This document shows, piece after piece, positions 12,324-22,128 of a stretch of 64,000 nucleotides of DNA. The stretch is from Astrothelium macrocarpum (lineage: Eukaryota; Ascomycota; Dothideomycetes; Trypetheliales; Trypetheliaceae): positions 248,001-312,000 of the forward strand of contig JAGEMR010000022.1 in assembly GCA_021030915.1 (NCBI GenBank). The letters are read 5' to 3'. A model generated the notes under the pieces. It ran no database searches. It was given only the letters and a program-made list of their open reading frames with translations, and had not been told where the DNA came from. Made by a program: the position numbers and the translations under genes. Numbering within the stretch: position 1 is the stretch's first letter; the number at the start of each line of letters is the position of its first letter.

Positions 12324-14861
12324 TCACCCCAACAACGGCTTCTTCTCCGGCGACACACTCCTCCCCCCGGCTCCCCTCCCCTTCTTCTTCCCCCTCTTCT
12401 TCCTCCTCTTCCTCTTCCCCGCCCCACCCCCCTCAGCATCTCCCCCTTTCCCCCCCGCACCCTCCACCTCCGTCTCCTCGGCCCCGTCCGCCGACGCCGT
12501 GGCGGTCGCGACCAGCGGACTGCTCTCGCCCCCCTCGGACCCATCGTCATCGCCCAGCGCCTCGTCGTCGCTGCCCGCAAACTCCAGCACGATCTTCTTG
12601 ACGCCGTCCTGCTCGACGATGTTCTCCGTGATGCTGCCGGAGCGCTTGCCCGCCGAGCGGCCCGAGCGCGCGCTGCGTCGTCGCTCGTGGTGCTGGCTAC
12701 GCATCTCGCCGAGCTGGTCGGGCTCGAGGAGGGTGGGATCCGTAGTAGCGGGGGGGACGTGCGGTGGGGAGGAGGAGTGTTGGCTGTGTTGCGAGGGCGG
12801 GCGCATGTCGACGACGATTTTGCTGGGTGTTGGGAGGTGCGTGGAGGTGGGGTTGTCGTTGTGCTGCGGGTGGAAGCTGGTGTCGATGAGTTGTGCGGGG
12901 GAGTCGGCGGCGGTGGTGGCGGTGGTGTCGCCGTTGGGGAGACTGCGGCTGAGTGGGGATGGGTCTTTGCGCATGGTGCCGTAGCCTTGGGTGAGTGCTT
13001 GGACGCCGTCGCTGGCGGCTTGGGCGGAGTTGGCGAGGAGGCCTTCACCCACGCCGCCTTCTGGGGCGGTTGGTGGAGGGATGAGGTTTTCTTTGCTGTT
13101 GTCTGCTGTGGTGTGCGTAGCGGTGCTTTTGTTTTCAGGTATGGTTCCGACGCCCGGTTTGATTTTGACGTTGGAGAATTTCGTTTGTCTTGGTCTGCTT
13201 GCAACATTGGATGGTCCGAGGTGACGTAAGTGTTGTAGAATCTCTGACGTTCCACTTCGGATGGGAACAGGCATGGGCGACAGATCCGTAGAACCACTAG
13301 TGCTACTCTTTCGCCGCATAAGAAGTGTCGCAGCACGGCCAGGACTTCTCCCTAATTCAGAAAGGGAGGGTTTGCGGCTGCCATTGATATCTTCAGTCAT
13401 ACCTGCGTATGTTGCACGAGACTCTAATTTCGGTCGTGGGCCCTCAGACTCGGACTCCACAGCATCAGCATTAGCTGGTTCAACATCGCGAGCTTCTTTC
13501 TTCGGCATACGGGTCCTTGGTGCTGGAGTAATGCGTCGTATCGCTTTATGAACATCAACGAAAACGTCCGACTCGTCAATGATTTCTTCACCGATTAGTT
13601 CTTCAATCACATCCTCCAGCGTCACAACCCCAAGTGCCCCGTAGGATTCGCCCGGAAAATCTGAAACTAAAACCATATGAGATTTTCCCTCTTGGAAAAA
13701 GTTTACGATGTCCAGACAGCTTGTCTTTGGGCTTGTCTCTGGTAGAGTGGCCAAAGCGAAATCCCGCACGCGCAAACAATCTTCTGGATCATATGTGATA
13801 AGGATTTTTACAAGCAACATGCCCACGAAGTTCCGAGGATTGTCTGGATGATATATTGGTATCCGGGAATAGCCTGCAGAGAGAATAACGTCCATCATCT
13901 TCTCATCAAGGACAGTATCGGCAGACATTGTAAAGACATCGTTCATGGGAGTCATAATGGTGCCCACTGGTTTTTGTTTCAGATCCAAGACAGCGCTAAT
14001 AATGGTGACTTCATCTTGACTAAGACGTTCATCTGACGTTTGACCCATAGTCCTGTGCAATGTTACCAGCGTTTTTAGACCAGCCTTTTTGTAGATGGTG
14101 CCATGATCCTCCCCGAGTAGCCAGTCCAGTAGTTTTGCAGTTGGCCAAGCGACTGGTGAGAGGATCCACATTAAGCAGAGAACAAAGGGAGACATGAAAG
14201 CTCCAATAGGCAGACCGTAGCGAACGCATACTGATTGAGGTGCAATCTCTCCGAAAATGACTGCGCAAGTCAGCGGTGTTCTTCAAGTTATCCGGTGATA
14301 TAACATACCAATGAGGACGGTACTGCCCAGGACTGCAGGCCACCCTCCGCCGATTGATCTGTCCAATATAATAGGGAGTGTCTCATTTGTGATGACATTG
14401 CTAAGGAGCAAAGTAACGAGAACCCAATGCTTTCCCTTGTTCAGGAGGCTTAGAACCGAGGCAGCCTGTTTTCGCTCTGCGCCTTCTCCAGCTTCTTTGA
14501 TGACTTGAAGATAGATCTCGTCTTGGCCCATGAGCCTAGAAACACTCGGTTGTTAGTGAATGCATAGAAAAAAGATTTGAGTCAATCATAGAGCTCACGC
14601 AATGGTCAGTCCTGCAAATGCCCCACCAAGCAGTACCAAAGCTATGGCAATGCCAATATATGCCCAGAATTCTCCACCCTCTGGATTCTCCGCATTTTGC
14701 TTGACGTTTGAAAGAATTCCGACATGCTGAAGTGGAGCGGCATTGATGGTCGTAAGCTGGGCAAAGAAAAGGTAGAGGAGCTTCACTATTGAGTATACAG
14801 CAGGCCTGAAAGCAAGAGAGCCAATTGGCCGTGAAAAACGCGAAGTCTGAGGAGAATGCAT
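12324..14861 (-). CDS. MAM3: Mam3/CNNM-like DUF21 and CBS-pair membrane protein
   Basis: Exons 14861..14599, 14535..14309 and 14260..12324 (introns 63 and 48 nt) give 808 residues. The N-terminus has a hydrophobic leader (residues ~20-42) and a DUF21 membrane domain (EFWAYIGIAIALVLLGGAFA, GKHWVLVTLLLSNVITNETL, VIFGEIAPQSVCVRYG). A CBS pair follows from about residue 254 (VGTIMTPMNDVFTM, AGYSRIPIYHPDNP, then SHMVLVSDFPGESYGALGVV and LEDVIEELIGEEI). The last ~400 residues are disordered and end in a Lys/Arg-rich cluster. Yeast Mam3 and animal CNNM proteins act in metal and Mg2+ homeostasis at the vacuolar or plasma membrane; that role is by family. Joined phases are consistent at both introns. 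Confidence 0.93.
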
Positions 14862-15778
14862 GCGTGAATGTCAGTAGAAGCTGAAGAACAGCTTGAAGGT
14901 CGTGATTCGAGCTAGTCCATGGGTTGAAGCTGGAAGAAAAGGGTCTGTGAAGGCGCGACAGATTATTTTGACGTGGGGTGGTTGGTGATGGACATCACGA
15001 CATGATTTAGCGCCAGTGTTGAGCTTCAAACTCGAGCAGGGGCGGCCTGCACCTTGTTTACCCCATGCTGTGAGGCAATTCTGTCGGTAAGAGTAGCTTT
15101 CAAAACATTGCCTTTTCTTTCTTTTCTTTTCTTTTTGATAGAGCTACATCCTTTTTAGCGCTAACGGTTGACGAATGGCTAAGCTGTTGCCGTCATCCCT
15201 GTAAATTACTACGAATGACCAGTTGGAAGCAGGTTTCTGTTCGTCCCTGCATTGCTTCCTGCTCATTAGTCGAGCAGTTTGAAGGCACATCAAATCACAC
15301 CAACTCGCAGCAGGGTTATCCTGTCGGACTGTTGATCAATCAAAAGCATTCCCAAAACACCAAAAGCGTGTTCACGCCAGAACCTAACAACCCACATTGT
15401 CCAACCAGTAATGATTACGAAACACCACAGCAAACCTTATGGTCGTTGATTTAAACAATGTGACCATCTCTCGATCTCAAGCATGTGTTATTGTGAGACA
15501 CTTCCGCAAAGACATATGTGGTCCCCATGAACACCCTGTATGATTCGTTTTATGTAAAGTGGGTGACACCCAAGACCTGGTTTGACGAAAACGCTACACA
15601 AATTCATATCCGGGCTTGTACCCATTCAGCGATTTTGCCAATAATGAAACTGTGTTGACAACATTATCATCCCAAGCATATCCGTAGCCTTTGCGCCAAA
15701 ATGCTCCACGCTGGCCACCCTCATCCTTTGGTACTAATACAGCCCACCAAAGCCTCCGTCGTCCATGCATTCTCTATC
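14862..15778. other. Intergenic region upstream of the DUF21-CBS gene
   Basis: 917 bp. It holds the promoter of the DUF21-CBS gene (nearest 14862), a TTTTC-type pyrimidine tract at about 15114-15137, and the 3' flank of the MARVEL gene. No convincing coding sequence. Confidence 0.45.
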
Positions 15779-16876
15779 CTAGCCCATAGGATCTCCATGC
15801 ACACCCCGATACTCCGTATCATCGTCGTACTTGAACTGCTCATCTGGTACCTCATACGTCCCCTTGTCGTCTTTCTTCCCCTGGCGAGCAAACGGTCCCT
15901 TGAAGTAGTCGATCGGGCTTTTCGTTTCGGCTTGCGGCTGCGCCTCCTCGGCATGCGCGCCGTGACTATACGCGCCATTTTCGGGGTCGTTGGGTGATTG
16001 TAAATACGGACTTGGCATGCGGTTGGCATACGGGCTCTCACTTTGGTGCGTGGTGGCATTACGGTCGGAGAAGGGGTTGGGTGGGTCGGCAAAGGGATCG
16101 CCAGATGGTTGTCCAGCGGTGGGAGGGGGTGGATAGGCGGTGGTTGTAGCGGTAGGCCTCTTGACGTCAATGGGAGTCATGTTGTGGTAGGTGCCGCGGC
16201 GGGTGGAGCGTTGGCGGACAAAAAGGTCGAGACCAAAGGCAAGGAGAGTTGAGACGCTGGGAAGAAGAAAGTGTCAGTATGCATGGCCGCTTTGGATGTA
16301 GGTTGAGCTGCGACATACAGGCCAAGAAGTGAAAAGGTGAAGAGACTCTTGTAAATGCGGCACACCATGATGCCAGCATCTTCGTGCCAGTTGGCAACGT
16401 TACAGACATGCGTCAATGTCCCGCTCATCCAATGGGATAGGAGACTGAATCCGACAAGCCAGATGACTGCAAGAAGCGCGTTGGTGATCATGTTCACAAT
16501 GGGATTAAGGCCGCAACAGCAATGTAGCACGATTGTTGTCGAAAGACTCAGGACCGTCACAAGGGACACTGTGAGGAGCTAAAGTTCAGCTTGTTAGCAT
16601 GTGTGAAATGCATTTCGAACGTGCCAAGCCGGTGGAGCTCTCAGAGTTGCAGTAGCCAAGACCTGCTGGCACGCCAAGAGCTTCGAGGGGACAACTCACC
16701 AAGATGAAGGTCCATGGTATCGAATACTTGTCATGGATCAACCACCAGATGAAATAGCACATTGTCGAAAAGACAACGGCCGACGATACTAGTTGAGCGG
16801 TCCGGATGATATGGAATGGAATGGGTGGGTAATGGGAGGGGGCCGTTTTGATTCTCTCCATCCGTGGCCGCACCAT
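15779..16876 (-). CDS. MARVEL-domain membrane protein
   Basis: Exons 16876..16700, 16578..16319 and 16256..15779 (introns 121 and 62 nt) give 304 residues. Four hydrophobic segments fit a MARVEL fold: AQLVSSAVVFSTMCYFIWWL, the segment spanning the first junction (IPWTFIL joined to LTVSLVTVLSLSTTIVLHCC), MITNALLAVIWLVGFSLLSH, and FTFSLLGLVSTLLAFGLDLF. A conserved-looking C...W..D motif (CNVANWHEDAG) sits in the last loop. The C-terminal ~130 residues are cytosolic, Pro- and Tyr-rich (YPPPPTAGQPSGDPFADPPN). Such fungal proteins sit in the plasma membrane or secretory vesicles; the exact role is unknown. Confidence 0.88.
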
Positions 16877-17774
16877 GCTGGGCGATGAGATATGATGAAC
16901 AGATCAGAATCCTGTGAATTCCGAGGCGGAGAGACCGGCTGCCCGCAAGATGTGGAATGGAGCGATTGTATAAGGGTGAGTGGTGGTAAAGGTGGTATTT
17001 TTCGACACCGGACTGGCAGGTAAAGGAGGCAGATAAATAGCGGCAGAGGCCAGCCAGATATTGAGGCTCGTAGATGGGGCGCTATCGATTCACCGGGGCC
17101 CCTGTCAGCTGAATTGGCCCCACCCGCTGCAGCCAGCCAATGTTTCTGGTCTGGCTTCGTCGCCCAAAGTCAATCAGACACGCGAAACGAGCCTTGTTCT
17201 AGTTTTAGTTCTCTCGCTTGGCGCGTTGGTGCAACCACCGGCACCTGAGGGTCCATCTTCTATGAATATGAACCGAAACTCACTCGGGGTGGGAATCGGG
17301 TTAATGGAGACTGATAAGAGATGCATTGCTACGTAATTGTGTGGAGGGAACAATTGTGGCGCCGACGGGTATCTATTTGCAGGATCTCGACGGAAGAAAA
17401 GACAGCGATACCACCGATTTTAGACACCTTCCAAGTTCTCTCGCTGAGTAGACACTGATATCTTCGGAAACCCGACCATGAACCCCATAAAACCCATAAG
17501 GAGAGCCTTTCCATGCATGAAGCAGTGCAAAGCAATCAGTCAATAATACACAATTGAAGCGAACTTAGCAAGGGTCTGATCATCGAATAGTCGTTAGGAC
17601 GCCATGAATCGCGGGTTCGCATCTTAGCGCAAAAAGACGAGTCAATGACGGACGTGCAAAAGATTATATCAAAAGGTTATAGCAACCAATAAGGAAGCGA
17701 GCCTGTAGAGAATCAGTAACTCTTCGAACACCTGAAATGATTGCATCAGCAAGACATACGAGGCGACAATGCAC
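16877..17774. other. Intergenic region upstream of the MARVEL gene
   Basis: 898 bp. It includes the MARVEL gene promoter and the 3' flank of the Kar5-like gene. Short ORFs here have no recognisable content. Confidence 0.4.
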
Positions 17775-19552
17775 TCAACCTATTTGGTGGTACATCAAAT
17801 CCTCAAAACCGTCAAATCGACTCACAGCCCTCTCCGCATGTTGAGCTCGGGGCTGCTCTTCAACCGAATTGATATAACGGCGCCGCCCAGCCACAGGGGC
17901 TCTGTTGCGACGTCGATGAAAAGGTGCAAATAAGAGGCGCACGGGCTGGAATCGACGTACGGCAATCACTGAGAGGACGAGGAGGACTGAGCCGGGCGCA
18001 AGTATTGCCATGACCTTAACAACACCCTGTTCCAGAAAGCCAAGGAATTTGAATTTCCAGTAGTTGGAGATCTTCGTAAAGGTCTCTTCCATTTCTTCCT
18101 TCATTGCATTAAGACTTGAGCCCATGGCACTTAGGCTAGAGTTCATCGATCCTAGACTTGAGTTCATGGTTGAGACGGAGCTGCTCGCCTCTGTAATTTG
18201 CTGATTCGAAATCAGCCAACATTTTCAGTGTGTTTCGCGGACGAAATACCTGGGAAAGGTCCTTCTGTTGGGCTGTGATGTTTGTCATTCCATTCGACAC
18301 AGATTCCTGTCATAATTTAATACTTGCCAATATTGTTTTCGAAGTGCTTACCATATGCATAATGAGCGCCATTAGTTGCTCTTGCAGTGCCGGAAGGGTG
18401 AGTGAGTCCACGTTCTGTAAAGAAGTCTGAATATCGCGAATCGTAACTTCCGATGTGTTGAGAGCCTAAGCTTCGATCAGAGGCTTAACATTGGTACCTG
18501 ATAATCATTTTACCTTCGAAATGTTGGTGATGCTCTCCTCTGCTGCTCCACTTGTCTTGAGAATGGCGCCTATGGCATTTTGGACACTTGTCTGGATATT
18601 GTCCTTGGCTTCCTTGAGCATGACTGCTATACCACGACGTGTGTCTTGCAAATTTTCCGTGACTCCAGCGTGAAAATTATCTAACTCAGTTTGAAACTGT
18701 CTTGCCATCTTTTCCCATAGTATAAGCATTTCGATGGCGTCGTTCAATTCATGACCAATGATCGTTCCTACCTCAGCCAACTTGGCGAAAGCTGTCACTT
18801 TCTCTTCTGTTGTAGAAGTTTAGCAACCCGACAAAGAGAGACAAAAAAAGAGTTACCCAAGTCTGCTTGGCTACGACAAGCCTTGCATAGATTGTCGACT
18901 TTAGGGATGAACTTCACGTAGGTTGTCCAACCTTGACCTTGATCCATGTCCCACAAATCACGTTTGCAAGCTTGTACTTGTTTGGTCGAGATCTGCGAGA
19001 TTTTGATAGGACCTTCCGGTGAAGTAGATTTGGTAAAAAGCCTGTGGAAATAACTCCAAGACTCCGCGTTCTGGCTATACTCTCCAATAGCGCGGAATAC
19101 ATGGCAGCTTGGTGTCGGTGATATGTTGACACTTTCAATCTCGCAAAGAGCCAACTTGATCGCGAAAATATTCTTGATTTGCTCGATGTCTTGAGGATGA
19201 TTGCGCCCAGGTTCATCTGCTGGAGAGCGTTTCATTTCAGCAGCAGGGCATAGCTCAACGACACCAAGTAGAGCTCGTCGCTGGCATGTCGCATCCAGGG
19301 GGACCTCTTTCAACATCGCGACGGCATTGCTAAACGCCTCGTCGGCTCTTTCGTTGATGTTGTAAAATTTGTTAAGAAGTTCCTGGGGATCTTCTGATGC
19401 TATTTGAGCATCAGAGCAACCATACCTTTCCTTTTCTAGGAAAAATAAAAAGCCAAATACAAAAGAAACCAGTACGAACCTTCCGGGAGACCCCCATGTG
19501 CATATTGGATGGCTAGAGCCATCCAAAACAGAAAAATTAACTTCATTTTCAT
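17775..19552 (-). CDS. KAR5: Kar5/Tht1-like nuclear membrane fusion protein
   Basis: Six exons: 19552..19480, 19435..18857, 18806..18514, 18465..18352, 18306..18250, 18200..17775 (introns 44-50 nt); 513 residues, all phases consistent. The start at 19552 opens a signal peptide (MKMKLIFLFWMALAIQYAHG). A Cys-containing lumenal domain follows (ATCQRRALLGVVELCPAAE, SCHVF, VQACKRDLW, LCKACRSQ), then a long helical region, three tandem heptads (MNSSLGS, MNSSLSA, MGSSLNA), a membrane segment at about 433-453 and a basic tail. This is the layout of Kar5/Tht1, which mediates nuclear envelope fusion in karyogamy. Identification rests on domain order and cysteine spacing. An in-frame ATG at 19642 would put extra residues before the signal peptide and is less likely. 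Confidence 0.82.
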
Positions 19553-20131
19553 TCTTCTAAAAAAAAAAAAAGAAGTTGAAGAAGTAAGATAAGAGAGATC
19601 TGATGAACTAAACTTTTGAGCCTTTTCACTTAATTTGCTCAACCCACTTTCTGGAGAGCCCCACTCTCGCTATCAGCTGCTGGACCTTGCATAAAAAGTG
19701 GGGCCGCATCGTCAGCTGCATCTGAGAATCTCAGTTGAAATCATCCGAATTCACAGCAGTCAGACGCGTTGGACAAGGCGGGTCGCGCCACCTGGTCACG
19801 ACATCACGTGATATGATCTGTGCTCAGGAACTCAAATTCACGTCAAAAATGCTGGCGGGCATTTTTGTTGCTATCAATTGTTTCGGGAGCTCCTCATTGA
19901 GATATGGGCATTGGTTAGTTTCAAGTCATTTGAATGGTTTTTTTTTTTCTTTTTTTTTTTTTTTTCAAAATCTTCGTGCTACTTAATTTTGCTGAGGGTC
20001 TTCCCGACATTTCCTGCAAACTATATTCCTCGGAGCCTACACCACCTACGACACCTTTGCTTATGATATCTCTACTTGCGATCACCGCTGACCTGTTATA
20101 ATCTACCCAATGAATTGATCCTTCAATATTT
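19553..20131. promoter_or_regulatory. Divergent promoter region between Kar5-like and uL6m genes
   Basis: 579 bp between the two start codons. It contains a perfect 10-bp palindrome ATCACGTGAT at 19803-19812 (E-box core CACGTG, as bound by bHLH factors such as Cbf1) and a T-rich tract at 19939-19965 typical of fungal promoters. Confidence 0.5.
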
Positions 20132-21022
20132 ATGGCTCATCTCATCTACCGGCGGCCGTTGGGCTGCTATCATGCACAATACTCGCAATTCGATAGTATT
20201 CCTTCGTTCCTGCTACCGGCATTTCACTCTCCAAGGTCAGCGCGCACATTCTCCTCGAGCAGAAAATGCCAATCACGAATCGGTCGCGCCCCATTATCGA
20301 TCCCTCCAGACGTCAAATTTCAGGTCATCCCAGCTGCTGCGCCAAAAGTGGAGGGAAGGATAAGCCGAACACAGCGCATGTCAACAGTAAATATTGAAGG
20401 ACCTCTAGGTATAGATTGTTGCTGTCCCATCACCACAAGAGAGTCAAGTCTAAACGTTGACAGGGAAAATGTCCATGTCAATACCGCCATATGTCTCTAT
20501 TGAAGAAGATGCAGCATCAAACTCACAATCGGTGAAAGTGTTAGACGCCAAGGAGAAGCATCAGCGGGAGATGTGGGGTTAGTGAATTCGGATTCCCATA
20601 CTCTCTTTATCAGACGATTTTATCTTACATTAAAGCTTCTTAATTCAGGTACCGTACGGGCGTATCTACAGAACCATATCCGCGGGGTATCCGAAGGTCA
20701 CACAGCCATCCTCCGTCTCGTCGGTGTCGGATACCGTGCAACCATCGAAAAATCCGCCATCACTAAATCGCCCGAATATGAAGGCCAACAGTTTGTTTCC
20801 TTGAAAGTTGGCTACTCGCACCCAATTGAACTAGGGGTGCCAAAGGGAGTTAAGGCAAGCACTCCGCAGCCGACTCGGATACTATTAGAAGGATGCGAGA
20901 GGGAAGTTGTCATGTCTTTCGCGGCTCAAATACGAAAATGGAGAGTCCCAGAACCATACAAAGGAAAAGGAATCTTCGTGAACGGGGAGACGATCAAGTT
21001 GAAGTCCAAGAAGATCAAATGA
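20132..21022 (+). CDS. MRPL6: Mitochondrial large-subunit ribosomal protein uL6 (L6)
   Basis: Exons 20132..20408, 20464..20577 and 20649..21022 (introns 55 and 71 nt) give 254 residues. The N-terminus is Arg/Ser-rich without acidic residues (MAHLIYRRPLGC...RSARTFSSSRKCQSRIGRAP), as expected for a mitochondrial presequence. The uL6 fold follows: VNIEGPLGKMSMSIPPYVS, VRAYLQNHIRGVSEGHTAIL, RLVGVGYRATIE, LKVGYSHPIELGVPKGV, and the closing signature EPYKGKGIFVNGETIKLKS. Length fits yeast Mrpl6. It converges on MET22 with only 38 bp between the stop codons. Confidence 0.93.
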
Positions 21023-21060
21023 TCTCTGTACAGTATAGTATGTATATTATATATGAACTT

Positions 21061-22128
21061 CTATTTTGATGCGAGGACACTTTTGACTGCATCAAGCACT
21101 TGTGCATGAACTGCTTTAGGCGCCGCAACGACACCTTTGTTCGCTGCCAATGTTCTACCGATACTAAAGTCTAATCTAGACCCTTCAGTATCTGTGACTT
21201 CACCTCCCGCTTCTCTCACGATGAGGTCTCCTGCAGCATGATCCCAGATCTTTTCTTGATAGTCTTTGCGTACTGGTAATCTCAAATACAAGTCTCCTGC
21301 TCCTCTCGCTATTGATCCGTACTTGGTCTGCGAATCCATCCGCACGCTTGGCTTTGTAATACCCAATTTTTGTGCAATCTTCGCTGAATCATCTTGCGAG
21401 GAATGTCCAGCCTCTACACTTTCACAGAACGTCGCCTGTGTAATATTCTCGACCTTTTTCATCGATATGGGAGTGCCGTCCTGCAGCTTTCCTTGACCCA
21501 ATGGTCTGCTTGTAGCTCCATGCCCTTGGACAGCAGCGAAAAGTACACCCTTTCCTTCCTCGTCCGATTGATCTTCCCCAATCTTTGTGTCTAGAGAAAC
21601 AGAATCGTCGACCGGTAAATTCGGGCACCCGAGCACGCCTACTTTGACGTCCCCGTCTACCAATAGTCCAAGACAGACTGCATACTGCCCTCCTCTTAAG
21701 AAACCCTTGGTCCCATCGATGGGGTCAATCGCCCATATCCTACCTTTTGAGCCACCCTTACTATTTCCCTCATCAATGATATCTAGCATCATAGACTCAC
21801 TCCCAATACCGCCTCCGAGCTGCTGCTCTGCATTCGCATCGTCAAGCTTCGTTGTCTTCACAAGCTCCCATATCCGACTCCGCAATCCCTCGTTTTCTCT
21901 TAGCGCCGAGGCTTCCTCTTCAGCAATGATCTCATCTTTGGGGAAATTATGTCGTAGGGCGGAGATGATGAGAGCTTGGGCACCAAAGTCGCCAACGGTA
22001 ACGGGAGACTTGTCGTCCTTGGAAGCTGTGCCCTTTGCTTTTTCGTGGAAGACACGTTTGGTGAGAAGAGTGGCTCTTTGAACTGCGAGAAGGGCAATCT
22101 GGAGCTCGTGGGAGTAGGAAGAGGACAT
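21061..22128 (-). CDS. MET22: 3'(2'),5'-bisphosphate nucleotidase (Hal2/Met22 family)
   Basis: 355 residues from the ATG at 22128 (MSSSYSHELQIALLAVQRAT), one exon. It carries the Li+-sensitive phosphatase signatures WAIDPIDGTKGF (residues ~132-143; metal-binding Asp residues) and IWDHAAGDLIVREAGG near the C-terminus, plus IIAEEEAS for the first metal site. The family hydrolyses 3'-phosphoadenosine 5'-phosphate to AMP, protecting sulfate assimilation and RNA exonucleases. Length matches yeast Met22 (357). The reading frame stays open for 50 more codons to an ATG at 22278, adding a hydrophobic leader; see findings. Confidence 0.94.
   Translation of the reverse strand: MSSSYSHELQIALLAVQRATLLTKRVFHEKAKGTASKDDKSPVTVGDFGAQALIISALRHNFPKDEIIAEEEASALRENEGLRSRIWELVKTTKLDDANAEQQLGGGIGSESMMLDIIDEGNSKGGSKGRIWAIDPIDGTKGFLRGGQYAVCLGLLVDGDVKVGVLGCPNLPVDDSVSLDTKIGEDQSDEEGKGVLFAAVQGHGATSRPLGQGKLQDGTPISMKKVENITQATFCESVEAGHSSQDDSAKIAQKLGITKPSVRMDSQTKYGSIARGAGDLYLRLPVRKDYQEKIWDHAAGDLIVREAGGEVTDTEGSRLDFSIGRTLAANKGVVAAPKAVHAQVLDAVKSVLASK

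Noticed and set aside
12272..13336. 354-codon Ser/Pro/Thr-rich minus-strand ORF
   Set aside because: It is an alternative frame of the DUF21-CBS gene's low-complexity C-terminus.
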